A stretch of DNA of 64,000 bases. It comes from Nocardia takedensis NBRC 100417 (GTDB lineage: Bacteria > Actinomycetota > Actinomycetes > Mycobacteriales > Mycobacteriaceae). Positions within the stretch are counted from its first letter, which is position 1. Each line of letters starts with the position of its first letter. The notes beneath the pieces are model-generated. The model did not search any database. It worked only from the letters and a program-made list of their open reading frames with translations, and had not been told where the DNA came from. This document shows positions 26,723-34,745 of this stretch, one piece after another. Where the stretch lies: the NCBI RefSeq assembly GCF_000308695.1, contig NZ_BAGG01000103.1, positions 47,854 to 111,853 of the forward strand. The letters are read 5' to 3'. A program made the position numbers and the translations under genes.

Positions 26723-28123
26723 ATGACCGAGGAAACGCAGTACCGCATCGAACACGACACCATGGGCGAGGTACGGGTTCCGGTGCACGCCCTCTGGCGG
26801 GCGCAGACCCAGCGTGCCGTGGAGAACTTCCCGATCAGCGGACGCGGTCTCGAGCGGGCCCAGATCCGCGCGCTGGGGCTGCTCAAGGCCGCGTGCGCGA
26901 CGGTGAACCGGGATCTGGGGCTGCTGGCGACCGACAAGGCGGAGGCGATCATCGCCGCGGCGAACGAGATCGCCGAGGGCCGCCACGACGACCAGTTCCC
27001 GATCGATGTCTTCCAGACCGGTTCGGGCACCAGCTCGAATATGAACGCCAACGAGGTGATCGCCTCGATCGCCAAGGCCAACGGCGTCACGGTGCACCCC
27101 AACGACGACGTGAACATGTCGCAGTCCTCCAACGACACGTTCCCGACCGCGACCCATCTGGCCGCCACCGAGGGCGTCATCAAGGATCTGGTGCCCGCGC
27201 TGGAGCACCTGCGACTGGCGTTGCTCGACAAGTCCACGGCGTGGCGGACGGTGGTGAAATCCGGTCGCACCCATCTGATGGACGCGGTGCCGATCACCCT
27301 CGGCCAGGAATTCGGCGGGTACACCCGGCAGATCGCGGCGGGCATCGATCGGGCGATGGCGACCTTGCCGCGTCTGGGCGAACTCGCGATCGGCGGCACG
27401 GCGGTCGGCACCGGCCTCAACGCGCCCGACGGTTTCGGCGCGGCGGTGGTGGCCGAACTGCGCCGGACCACCGGCATCGACGCGCTCACCGAGGCCGAGG
27501 ACCATTTCGAGGCGCAGGCCGCGCGCGACGGTCTGGTCGAGGCGTCGGGCGCGCTGCGCACCATCGCGGTCAGCCTGACCAAGATCGCCAACGACATCCG
27601 CTGGATGGGTTCCGGACCGCTGACCGGTCTGGGCGAGCTGCAACTGCCCGACCTGCAACCGGGCAGCTCCATCATGCCGGGCAAAGTGAATCCGGTACTG
27701 CCGGAAGCGGTCACGCAGGTGGCGGCGCAGGTCATCGGCAACGACGCGACGGTGGCGTTCTCCGGGGCGAGCGGCGCGTTCGAGCTCAACGTCTACATCC
27801 CGGTGATGGCGCGCAACCTGCTCGAGTCGATCCGCTTGCTCGCCAACGTGTCCCGGCTCTTCGCCGACAAGTGCGTGCACGGCTTGGTGGCCAACGAGGA
27901 GCATCTGCGCACGCTGGCCGAATCCTCGCCCTCGATCGTCACGCCACTGAATTCGGCGATCGGGTACGAGGAGGCCGCGGCGGTGGCCAAGCAGGCGCTG
28001 AAGGAGAAGAAGACCATCCGGCAGACCGTCATCGATCGCGGTCTGCTCGGCGAGAAGTTGAGCGAGGAAGAACTGGACCGTCGCCTGGATGTGCTGTCCA
28101 TGGCGAAGGTCGACGAGGGCTGA
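26723..28123 (+). CDS. fumC: Class II fumarate hydratase
   Basis: A 466-residue FumC, the iron-independent TCA-cycle enzyme interconverting fumarate and malate. Signature motifs are SGTSSNMNANEVIA, the HPNDDVNMSQSSND loop, SGRTHLMDAVPITLGQEF with the catalytic His region, and GSSIMPGKVNPVLPEAVTQV. The ATG at 26723 (MTEETQYRIEHDTMGEV) agrees with family N-termini; upstream in-frame codons lack similarity. Same order as glpX-fum in M. tuberculosis. Confidence 0.97.
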   Translation: MTEETQYRIEHDTMGEVRVPVHALWRAQTQRAVENFPISGRGLERAQIRALGLLKAACATVNRDLGLLATDKAEAIIAAANEIAEGRHDDQFPIDVFQTGSGTSSNMNANEVIASIAKANGVTVHPNDDVNMSQSSNDTFPTATHLAATEGVIKDLVPALEHLRLALLDKSTAWRTVVKSGRTHLMDAVPITLGQEFGGYTRQIAAGIDRAMATLPRLGELAIGGTAVGTGLNAPDGFGAAVVAELRRTTGIDALTEAEDHFEAQAARDGLVEASGALRTIAVSLTKIANDIRWMGSGPLTGLGELQLPDLQPGSSIMPGKVNPVLPEAVTQVAAQVIGNDATVAFSGASGAFELNVYIPVMARNLLESIRLLANVSRLFADKCVHGLVANEEHLRTLAESSPSIVTPLNSAIGYEEAAAVAKQALKEKKTIRQTVIDRGLLGEKLSEEELDRRLDVLSMAKVDEG

Positions 28124-28168
28124 GTGCCCGAGGCGGTCGGCGCGCGGACGGCGCGCCGACCGGACGGG

Positions 28169-29032
28169 TCAGCCGCGCAGGTGCGCCAGTTCGGCGCGGG
28201 CCCGCTCGCCTTCTTCACCGAGATCGGTGCGGTCGAAGACGTTCCAGCGCCGCAGCAGCGGCGCGAAGACGAGTTCGCCTTCGCGCGCCGGATCGTAGAT
28301 CCCGGCCTCGGCCAGCACGGTGTCGCTGGTGCGGCCGTCGGGCAGGGTGACGGTGGGCACGTGGAAGGCGGCCACGCTGTCGGCGATCGCGCGGACGGTC
28401 TGATCGGGCGCGATCTGGAAGCCGGCGGCGATCAGATCGGCGAAGAACTCGGCCTGGAGTTCGTCGTCGCGGGCGATGCGCTCACTGATCGCGGTGACCA
28501 GCGCGTTCTCACCGAGCGCGGCGGTGTTGCGGTGCCGGATCGCGGCGGCGGCCTCTTCGAACGCGCAGGTGGCCAACACCTCGAGCAGGTGCAGCGGCGG
28601 CCTGCGGAAACCCTTGGTCATGTGATCCATGCGCAGCCGCTCGAGTTCGACCGGATCGACCGAGCGGGTGACCATGAGGTAGTTGCGGATCATGATCTCG
28701 TGACGGTTCTCCTCGGCCGTCCAGCGGCCGACCCAGCGCCACCACGAACCGGTGCGCAGGTACTTGCCGACCTCACGGTGATAGGAGGGCAGGTTGTCCG
28801 CGACGAGCACCGAGACCGTCAGCGCGAGCTTGGCCGTGTCGCTGAGCTCGGACTGCTCGGGAGCCCAGTCGGTTCCGCCGAGGAAACCGAAGTTGTGCCC
28901 GTCGTCCCACGGCACGTAGTCGTGGGGCTGCCAGCCGTCGGCCACCTGGATGTGCCGACGCAGATTCAGTTCCACTTCGTCCGCGAGCGATTCGAGCAGC
29001 TCACGATCGGTCAACAGATTTTGCACCACCAC
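28169..29032 (-). CDS. DesA2-type acyl-ACP desaturase homologue with degenerate diiron site
   Basis: A 287-residue ferritin-like protein matching the DesA2/Rv1094 branch of the acyl-ACP desaturase family (HDYVPWDDGHNFGFLGG, RWTAEENRH). Family enzymes hold two irons with two ExxH motifs and two further Glu. Here the first motif E108-N-R-H111 and E159/E160 are intact, but the first-helix Glu position is A78 (VADNLPSYH) and the second ExxH appears as D190-E-L-Q193. The protein may therefore not be a working desaturase. It lies downstream of the LGFP lipoprotein gene and is convergent with fumC. Confidence 0.85.
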   Translation of the reverse strand: MVVQNLLTDRELLESLADEVELNLRRHIQVADGWQPHDYVPWDDGHNFGFLGGTDWAPEQSELSDTAKLALTVSVLVADNLPSYHREVGKYLRTGSWWRWVGRWTAEENRHEIMIRNYLMVTRSVDPVELERLRMDHMTKGFRRPPLHLLEVLATCAFEEAAAAIRHRNTAALGENALVTAISERIARDDELQAEFFADLIAAGFQIAPDQTVRAIADSVAAFHVPTVTLPDGRTSDTVLAEAGIYDPAREGELVFAPLLRRWNVFDRTDLGEEGERARAELAHLRG

Positions 29033-29084
29033 AACCTAGCTGCCGGGCCCGCTGTGCGGGGAGGGACGGTGAGAGTTCACGGAC

Positions 29085-29129
29085 GGCGTCCGGGACCGGG
29101 ACATGATCTCACAGCAGGTCCCGGACGCC
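29085..29129 (-). terminator. Hairpin terminator after the LGFP lipoprotein gene
   Basis: A perfect 13-base-pair stem (GGCGTCCGGGACC with its complement) encloses a 19-base loop, starting 9 bases after the lipoprotein stop codon. No long T-run follows, as is usual for actinobacterial terminators. It separates the lipoprotein gene from the desA2-like gene, which has its own short upstream region. Confidence 0.7.
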
Positions 29130-29137
29130 GCATCCGC

Positions 29138-29761
29138 TCAGGAGGTCGGCGTGACGGTGATCTTGCCGTCGACCCAGGTGATGGTGCCTCCGGTGAACGT
29201 CGACTGCTTGCCGCCGGGGATGTCGGTCTCGTCGCTGGTGGGGTAGCCGAGCTTGCCGCTCGCGCCGCCGTTGGCCTCCCAGGCTTCCCGGATCTCGCCC
29301 CACACGATGTGCGGTTCGCCCTCCTCGGGCTCGTAGATGGTGCCGCCGACGAAGTCCTGGTATTTACCGTTGGCGGGACCGTTCTCCTCGGCTTCCTCGG
29401 GCGCGCCGAGCGGACCGGTCGGGCCGCCGGAGGCGACGTACTTGTCGTAGATGTCGCCGGAGACGGTGACCTCGGCGCCCGAAGGGGTCGCGATCTTGGT
29501 CTGCTCGCCGGCTTCCTCGCCGGTCGTGGTCGCCCCGGGGCTCGTCGTCTCGGGAGTCGTCGTGCCGGTGCCCGTGCCCGCGGTGGTCGGCGTGGGCGAG
29601 GCGGCGGTGGTGGAGCCGAGGATCGCCGAGGACACGCTGGAGAGCGCGTTCGATCCCGAGTTGTCGTCGTCACCGCAGCCCGCGGTGAGCAGCAGGCCCG
29701 CGGACAGCAGCGCCGCGGAGGAGAGTCCAGCCGTTCGTCGAGCGAAGTGGTGCATGTCCAT
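29138..29761 (-). CDS. LGFP-repeat lipoprotein
   Basis: A 207-residue exported lipoprotein. The signal peptide ends in a lipobox (LLLTAGC, C29), followed by a long Thr/Pro/Ser/Gly linker (about residues 45-85). Two LGFP repeats follow: GPTGPLGAPEEAEENGP...FVGGTIYE and GASGKLGYPTSDETDIPGG...FTGGTITW. LGFP repeats occur in envelope proteins of mycolate-containing actinobacteria, where they are thought to bind the arabinogalactan-mycolate layer. It probably sits in the periplasm anchored by lipid and reaches the mycolate layer. Confidence 0.88.
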   Translation of the reverse strand: MDMHHFARRTAGLSSAALLSAGLLLTAGCGDDDNSGSNALSSVSSAILGSTTAASPTPTTAGTGTGTTTPETTSPGATTTGEEAGEQTKIATPSGAEVTVSGDIYDKYVASGGPTGPLGAPEEAEENGPANGKYQDFVGGTIYEPEEGEPHIVWGEIREAWEANGGASGKLGYPTSDETDIPGGKQSTFTGGTITWVDGKITVTPTS

Positions 29762-29830
29762 CCTCTCGGAAATGGCCTGCGTGCCGCTCCGTACGCGGTG
29801 CGCCGCGCGTAGCCGGGCTGTCGTTCAGCA

Positions 29831-29865
29831 ATGAACCGGCGAATCGATGAGACTCGCCGGTTCAT
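29831..29865 (-). terminator. Hairpin terminator downstream of phoH2
   Basis: A perfect 12-base-pair inverted repeat (ATGAACCGGCGA with its complement) and an 11-base loop lie 82 bases past the phoH2 stop. It also precedes the lipoprotein gene start and would insulate the two. Confidence 0.65.
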
Positions 29866-29947
29866 CTACCGAACAGCTGTCACGCGGATTCTACCCACCG
29901 ATAAGTGAGACGAACCACATGCCGAGAGATTGCTACAAACGTCCCGC

Positions 29948-31381
29948 TCAAGCGTTGGGACCGTACTCCTCCAGCATTTCGGTGACCAGTGCCGCGATCG
30001 GGGACCGCTCACTCCTGGTCAAGGTGATGTGGGCGAACAGCGGATGCCCCTTGAGCTTCTCGATGACCGCCGCGACGCCGTCGTGCCTGCCCACCCGCAG
30101 ATTGTCGCGCTGGGCGACATCGTGGGTCAGCACCACCCGCGAACCGGTGCCCAACCGGCTCAGCACCGTCAACAGCACATTGCGCTCCAGCGACTGCGCC
30201 TCGTCGACGATCACGAACGAATCGTGCAGCGACCGGCCGCGGATATGGGTCAGCGGCAACACCTCGAGCATGTCGCGGCTGAGCACCTCCTCCATCACCT
30301 CCGCCGAGGCCAGGCCGTCGAGGGTGTCGAAGACCGCCTGGGCCCAAGGGCCCATCTTCTCGCTCTCGCTGCCCGGCAGGTAGCCCAGATCCTGCCCGCC
30401 GACCGCGTACAGCGGACGGAAGACGACCACTTTGCGCTGGGTCCGGCGTTCCAGCACCGCCTCCAGACCCGCGGTCAGCGCCAGCGCCGACTTGCCGGTG
30501 CCCGCCTTGCCGCCCAGCGAGACGATGCCGACGCTCTCGTCCAACAGCAGGTCCAGGGCGATGCGCTGTTCGGCGGAGCGGCCGTGCAGGCCGAACGCCT
30601 CGCGTTCGCGGACCAACTGCACCCGCTTGTCCGCGGTCACCCGGCCCAACGCGCTGGACGAACTGCCGAGCAACCGCACCCCCGTGTGGCAGGGCAGTTC
30701 TCTGGCCTCGTCCAGATCCAGGATCGACTCGGCGTAGATCCGGTCGATCTGCGCGGTCGCGACGTCGATCTCCACCATGCCGGACCATCCGGAGGTGACC
30801 ACGTCCTGGGCGTGGTACTCGTCGGCGCGCAGACCGACGGCGCCCGCCTTCACGCGCAGCGGAATATCTTTCGACACCAGCACGACGTCGCGGCCCTCCG
30901 CCGCGAGATTGAGCGCACAGGCCAGGATGCGAGAGTCGTTGGTGTCGGTGCGGAAGCCGATCGGGAGTACCGCGGGATCGGTGTGGTTGAGTTCCACCTG
31001 CATCGTTCCGCCCTCGGCGCCGATCGGCACCCGCTGGTCCAACCTGCCGTGCCGCAGACGCAGCTCGTCGAGGTTGCGCAGGGCCTCCCGCGCGAACCAG
31101 CCCAGTTCGTGATGATGCCGTTTGGCTTCGAGCTCGCTGATGACGACCAGCGGTAGCACCACGTCATTGTCACTGAACCGGGTGAAGGCCCAGGGATCGG
31201 AGAGCAGGACCGACGTATCGATGACGTAGGTCCGAGCGCCGGATTCCCGGGCGAGCGAGGGGCGGACTCCCTCGGAGGTGACGGATACGGCATCGGCGGA
31301 CGCGATATCCGAGGAGGAGGCGAGCTTCCCGGTGTTACGGGTATTCGCCGAGGGAGCGGAAACGGAGCGTGCAGCAGTCAC
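29948..31381 (-). CDS. phoH2: PIN-PhoH fusion ATPase/ribonuclease, PhoH2
   Basis: A 477-residue two-domain protein equivalent to mycobacterial PhoH2 (Rv1095), described as a sequence-specific RNA helicase and ribonuclease. The PIN domain starts at about residue 50 (TYVIDTSVLLSDP) with further acids in VISELEAKRHHHE and DTNDSRILACAL. The PhoH ATPase has Walker A GGKAGTGKSALALT near residue 270 and Walker B SFVIVDEAQSLERN near residue 380. In mycobacteria a short antitoxin-like gene, phoAT, precedes phoH2; a small open frame upstream here (31460-31642) is a weak candidate. Confidence 0.95.
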   Translation of the reverse strand: MTAARSVSAPSANTRNTGKLASSSDIASADAVSVTSEGVRPSLARESGARTYVIDTSVLLSDPWAFTRFSDNDVVLPLVVISELEAKRHHHELGWFAREALRNLDELRLRHGRLDQRVPIGAEGGTMQVELNHTDPAVLPIGFRTDTNDSRILACALNLAAEGRDVVLVSKDIPLRVKAGAVGLRADEYHAQDVVTSGWSGMVEIDVATAQIDRIYAESILDLDEARELPCHTGVRLLGSSSSALGRVTADKRVQLVREREAFGLHGRSAEQRIALDLLLDESVGIVSLGGKAGTGKSALALTAGLEAVLERRTQRKVVVFRPLYAVGGQDLGYLPGSESEKMGPWAQAVFDTLDGLASAEVMEEVLSRDMLEVLPLTHIRGRSLHDSFVIVDEAQSLERNVLLTVLSRLGTGSRVVLTHDVAQRDNLRVGRHDGVAAVIEKLKGHPLFAHITLTRSERSPIAALVTEMLEEYGPNA

Positions 31382-31459
31382 GGTGGCTCCTTTTGTGTCC
31401 GTGCGGCACCCGCGCGGACGATCTCGCTGGACCGGTCCGTCCTGATGGTTCCGACTGGG

Positions 31460-31642
31460 TCAGATACCACGAGGGCCGGGTGCCGGCCCCCTCGCACTGA
31501 GTAGCTCAGTCACGGTCAGGACCTCCCGTACGAACCACAACGACGCGGTCCGCAGCATCGACGCTACCGCCGAGTGCCCACTCTCCGCTCCCGGAGTGCG
31601 AGGCGTGTCGGTGAAGATCCCGTTAACGAGCGGCGGGTGCAC
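31460..31642 (-). CDS. Possible small leader ORF upstream of phoH2
   Basis: A 60-codon open frame on the phoH2 strand ends 78 bases before the phoH2 start. The inner Met gives a 32-residue product beginning MLRTASLWFVREVLTVTELL. The position recalls phoAT of mycobacteria, but I cannot recognise the sequence and short open frames are common by chance in GC-rich DNA. A 15-base palindrome (31496-31510) lies within it. Low confidence. Confidence 0.2.
   Translation of the reverse strand: MHPPLVNGIFTDTPRTPGAESGHSAVASMLRTASLWFVREVLTVTELLSARGPAPGPRGI
31496..31510. promoter_or_regulatory. Perfect palindrome between phoH2 and the DUF gene
   Basis: ACTGAG-TAG-CTCAGT is a 15-base perfect dyad in the roughly 300-base divergent region separating phoH2 (start 31381) and the small gene at 31684. 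It could be a repressor site or, on the phoH2 transcript, a small hairpin. Apart from this and the weak small ORF nothing else was recognised in the gap. Confidence 0.4.
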
Positions 31643-31683
31643 AGTCGTCGCCGCAGGTCACCGGGGCCATTTACACTCGAAAT

Positions 31684-31956
31684 ATGGCCGATGACGCGGA
31701 GCTCGAGAAGTTGACCTCCAAGCAGCTGCACGACCGGGCGGTGAAGCTGGCGGTACGCCACGGGGACGTGCGGTTCCTGTGGCGGCTGCTGACCGCGATC
31801 CCCGCCGCCGAGGCGGCGGCGGGCAATGTGGGCGAGAGCGAGGCCGACATCAAGTGGGTCCTGCCCATGCTCGACGACTACGTCCACGCCGGGGACGGCG
31901 ACGTCGCCGAGGTCCTGCGCCCGGTCTACCTGGAGTACCTGAGCGAACACTCCTGA
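31684..31956 (+). CDS. Conserved actinobacterial small helical protein
   Basis: A 90-residue acidic, all-helical protein without signal or membrane segments. LTSKQLHDRAVKLAVRHGDV, WRLLTAIPAAEAAAG and YLEYLSEHS look like sequence I associate with unnamed conserved actinobacterial proteins; no function is known to me. A TACACT -10 box ends 6 bases before the ATG, so the mRNA is probably leaderless. It is divergent from phoH2 and convergent with the SnoaL/LEH-like gene. Confidence 0.78.
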   Translation: MADDAELEKLTSKQLHDRAVKLAVRHGDVRFLWRLLTAIPAAEAAAGNVGESEADIKWVLPMLDDYVHAGDGDVAEVLRPVYLEYLSEHS

Positions 31957-31959
31957 GGC

Positions 31960-32394
31960 TCAGAGGCGCTGGACCGCGTCGCGGGCGAAGACCGCGCGGA
32001 ACAGCCCGACCGCGACGCCGCGGAAGAAGTTCTCGAAAGAAAAGCGGTCCTGCCACAACACGATTCGACCTTCGCGCAGCCGGAAGGTGCCGGTCACCCA
32101 GAACGCGATGCGGACGGGGCCGAAGCGTAGATAGTCGGTGCGGTCGGTGAGCACGACCTGCTCGCTCTCGGCGGCGATGTGGTGGATGTCGACGGCGAAG
32201 CCGAAACGATCGCCCTCCAAGCCGCGCATCACCCCGATGACCCGGCGCGCGCCCCGGACATCGGGCAGCGAGCTGTTCTTCCACACGATGTCGGGATCGA
32301 GCAGTTCCGCCGCCTCGTCGAGGGCGTTGAGCTCGAGCGCGGACAGGAATTCGCGCACCGTGGTGATCGAGTTCTGGGTCAGTTCGTCGGTCAT
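31960..32394 (-). CDS. Limonene-1,2-epoxide hydrolase/SnoaL-like protein
   Basis: A 144-residue NTF2-fold protein of the limonene-epoxide-hydrolase family. The Asp-Arg-Asp arrangement of the family active site appears in VVLTDRTDYLRFG (Arg and Asp) and IVLWQDRFSFENFF (Asp). VREFLSALELNALDEAAELL is the typical N-terminal helix pair. It probably opens an epoxide, but substrate is unknown; steroid or lipid epoxides are possible as for related actinobacterial enzymes. ATG at 32394 is used because the longer frame runs into the divergent ESX promoter. Confidence 0.82.
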   Translation of the reverse strand: MTDELTQNSITTVREFLSALELNALDEAAELLDPDIVWKNSSLPDVRGARRVIGVMRGLEGDRFGFAVDIHHIAAESEQVVLTDRTDYLRFGPVRIAFWVTGTFRLREGRIVLWQDRFSFENFFRGVAVGLFRAVFARDAVQRL

Positions 32395-32528
32395 GACCTG
32401 ACGATAGGCGGCGGGCGGGCCCGACGGTAGGACCGTATGGGACAGCGGTCGCGGCCGGATCGATGGAACCGCGCGGACCCCCGTCGCGTCTATATGGTCA
32501 GACGGCACTGACGGAAGGGGCCACTGCC

Positions 32529-32582
32529 ATGGGGCGGCAACTGTCATGAAATCGGCACTGTCATGAAACCGGCACTGTCATG
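32529..32582 (+). promoter_or_regulatory. Chain of three overlapping six-codon mini-ORFs leading into the ESX gene
   Basis: Three mini-ORFs (MGRQLS at 32529-32549, MKSALS at 32546-32566, MKPALS at 32563-32583) each end in TGA inside the next ATG (ATGA). The last overlaps the main start at 32580. The first has a GGAAGGGG ribosome-binding site about 9 bases upstream, while the main ATG has none. The main frame is closed by a stop at 32547 and has no other start codon before 32580. The arrangement comes from 17-base tandem repeats (CTGTCATGAAA core) and suggests stepwise reinitiation. Confidence 0.6.
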
Positions 32583-33935
32583 AAACCGATCGACGGCCGG
32601 GGCATCACGAATCCGGAGAACGCGCACAGCTTTTCCCACGCCGAGATCAGACAGGCCGCCGACCGGATGAAACCGGACGCGCTGACCGAGGTGGTCGTGT
32701 CGTGGAACGCCATCGCGGACGCGGTGCAGACGGCGGGCGCGCGGTTCGAGTCCGCGATCCGCGGCGTGGTCGGGCAGCAGTGGGAGGGCGCGGCCGCCGA
32801 CGCCGCCCTGCGTTCCATTCTCGAGTTCACCACGCGGGTGGGCGAACTCGGCGGCGCGCTGGCGAGTCAGTCCGAACCGGTCGCGGCGGCAGGGCAGTCC
32901 GCGGCCCAGTTCCAGGCGGCCGTGCCCGCGGTCCCCGACGCGTCCACGTCCTCCTCGGCGCCCGAAGCCCGCAACGCGGCCGAGGAGCAGGCCCGCGACG
33001 ACATGATCACCTACTACATCCGTCCCTTCGGGGCGACGGCAGGCCAGATCCCCGCGCTGCCCGATCCGGTGCGGCCCGCCGGTAGCCCGGATCGGCCGAC
33101 GATCGTGGGCGCGCTGCTCGGGGCGCTCGGCGGTGACGGCGGAACGGCCGGCGCAGGCGGATCGGATTCGCCCGCCACCGGGGGCGACGGTGCGGCCGTC
33201 GTGAATGGGGTCGGCGCACACCCCGGGCAGGATGCGGGTGCCGGCGCGAACACTCCGGGTGCGGAACAACCGTCGATGCCGAACGACAACCCGCCGACCG
33301 CCGAAACGCCGGTGGGCGAGGAGAACCCGGCGTCGGCAGGAGCATCGGAGGGCAAGTCCGACGGGGAATCCCCGTCGCCCGGGGAACCCGGCGACAGCGT
33401 GCCCCCAACATCCACCGACACGCAGGGCGCGCAGACCGCGGCGCAGAGCACGACGCCGAGCCCGCCCCTCGCACCCACGAATACGGCGCCCGCCGGCTTC
33501 GGGAACGGCTACTCCGGCACCGGCGGCGGAGCCGTGAACCCCTACGCGCCGCAGTACACGAATACGCAGGCCCCCGGTGTCCCGGGCGGCGTCGCCCCGG
33601 CCGCAGCGGCGCAACCGGCGAGTGCGCCGATCCGCACCGATACTCCCGCGGGTACGGCGGCTGGAGCCTCCGGGCCCGCGCCCCGACCGGGCAGTTCCGT
33701 CCCGGCCCAGCCGGCCGCCCAGACAGCGCCTCCGCCCACCTCGTCGGGCGCACCGGGCAGGCCGGGGATGCCCGGGTCCTCCGGGTACGCGGGGATGATG
33801 CCGCCCGGGGCGCGCGGGCGCGGCGAGGACGACGGCGAGCACCGCGCGGCGCGGTACCTGCGCAGCGAGGAGCACGCCGCCGACCTGCTCGGCGAACCGG
33901 AGAAGACGGTCCCCCCGGCGATCGGAGCCGAATGA
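32580..33935 (+). CDS. WXG100/PPE-like ESX substrate with long Pro/Gly/Ala tail
   Basis: A 451-residue protein. The first 110 residues are a helical hairpin with the WxG turn at W68-E69-G70 (GVVGQQWEGAAADAAL), as in type VII secreted proteins. Residues 150-410 are Pro/Gly/Ala/Thr-rich and probably disordered. The C-terminus is a charged helix (EHRAARYLRSEEHAADLLG). It overlaps the EspG-like gene by 4 bases. Type VII substrates with this form are secreted with chaperone help. No ESX machinery genes are in the window. Its start is reached through the mini-ORF chain. Confidence 0.8.
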   Translation: MKPIDGRGITNPENAHSFSHAEIRQAADRMKPDALTEVVVSWNAIADAVQTAGARFESAIRGVVGQQWEGAAADAALRSILEFTTRVGELGGALASQSEPVAAAGQSAAQFQAAVPAVPDASTSSSAPEARNAAEEQARDDMITYYIRPFGATAGQIPALPDPVRPAGSPDRPTIVGALLGALGGDGGTAGAGGSDSPATGGDGAAVVNGVGAHPGQDAGAGANTPGAEQPSMPNDNPPTAETPVGEENPASAGASEGKSDGESPSPGEPGDSVPPTSTDTQGAQTAAQSTTPSPPLAPTNTAPAGFGNGYSGTGGGAVNPYAPQYTNTQAPGVPGGVAPAAAAQPASAPIRTDTPAGTAAGASGPAPRPGSSVPAQPAAQTAPPPTSSGAPGRPGMPGSSGYAGMMPPGARGRGEDDGEHRAARYLRSEEHAADLLGEPEKTVPPAIGAE

Positions 33936-34669
33936 CGGCGCAATGGATCCTGTCGGCCGAGCAGTTCGCGGCGGCGTGGTTCGGCACCGGGTTGGACCGG
34001 TTGCCGTTCCCGTTCCGCTTCACCAGTCGCTTCGCCGGACTGCGCGAATACGACGCGTACCAGCGGCAATTCCGCGACGAACTGGAGAATCCCGATCACA
34101 CCCCGCTGCGTCGGGCCGTCCAGGTCCTGAGCGCACCGGACTGGCGGATCGAACTGTTCGGCCTGGACCACCGGCGCGGGGGCGTCGAACTGCGCGGGAT
34201 CGGTTGCGGGGTGCGCGGCGGCGCCGGAATCGTCGCGCAGCAGAATCCCGACGCCGACGGCGGTCGGGTCCGCCTGCGCCGCTTCCGCGCCGAACAGGTC
34301 GCCACCGAACTGCTGCGCCTGCTCCCCGACCGCGCCCCCGGCGAGAGTTCGGAAAAGCGTTTCCTGCGCGAGGATCTCGCCGCCGACCGCCCCGACCCGT
34401 TCGACAACGACCCGGCCCGCGCGGTGCAGGAGCGCTACCGCCGCTTCTGGAATCGGCCGTCCACCACCCGCGGAGTGGTCACGGTGCTGCACGGCCCCCG
34501 CACCAGCGAGGCCCAACGCACCGGGCGCGTGCGGTGGATCGACGCCGACGACGGCCGCTATTGCGAGATCCCCGTCAACCGCGCCCTGATGATCCGGCCC
34601 GCCTCGGGGGCCGACATCCTGCGCTACGTGGACGATTCGATCCGGCGCGCGGAGGCCGCCCTGCGCTGA
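33932..34669 (+). CDS. EspG-family ESX secretion-associated protein
   Basis: A 245-residue cytosolic protein of the EspG family, which in mycobacteria chaperones PE/PPE substrates before type VII secretion. Recognisable parts are the N-terminal WILSAEQFAAAWFGTGLDRL, the central RIELFGLDHRRGGVELRGIG, and the C-terminal GRVRWIDADDGRYCEIPVN. The ATG overlaps the stop of the WXG/PPE-like gene (ATGA), so the two products are coupled, most likely as chaperone and client. A hairpin terminator follows. Confidence 0.85.
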   Translation: MTAQWILSAEQFAAAWFGTGLDRLPFPFRFTSRFAGLREYDAYQRQFRDELENPDHTPLRRAVQVLSAPDWRIELFGLDHRRGGVELRGIGCGVRGGAGIVAQQNPDADGGRVRLRRFRAEQVATELLRLLPDRAPGESSEKRFLREDLAADRPDPFDNDPARAVQERYRRFWNRPSTTRGVVTVLHGPRTSEAQRTGRVRWIDADDGRYCEIPVNRALMIRPASGADILRYVDDSIRRAEAALR

Positions 34670-34696
34670 GATTCGCAAGGCCGCGGATTCGAAAGG

Positions 34697-34730
34697 CCGC
34701 GGCCCGCACGCCGGAGCGTACGGGCCGCGG
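34697..34730. terminator. Bidirectional hairpin terminator between espG-like gene and glyA
   Basis: CCGCGGCCCG and CGGGCCGCGG form a perfect 10-base-pair stem with a 14-base loop that can pair further (ACG/CGT). It lies between the converging stops at 34669 and 34746. Confidence 0.7.
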
Positions 34731-34745
34731 GGTGACGCGGGACGC

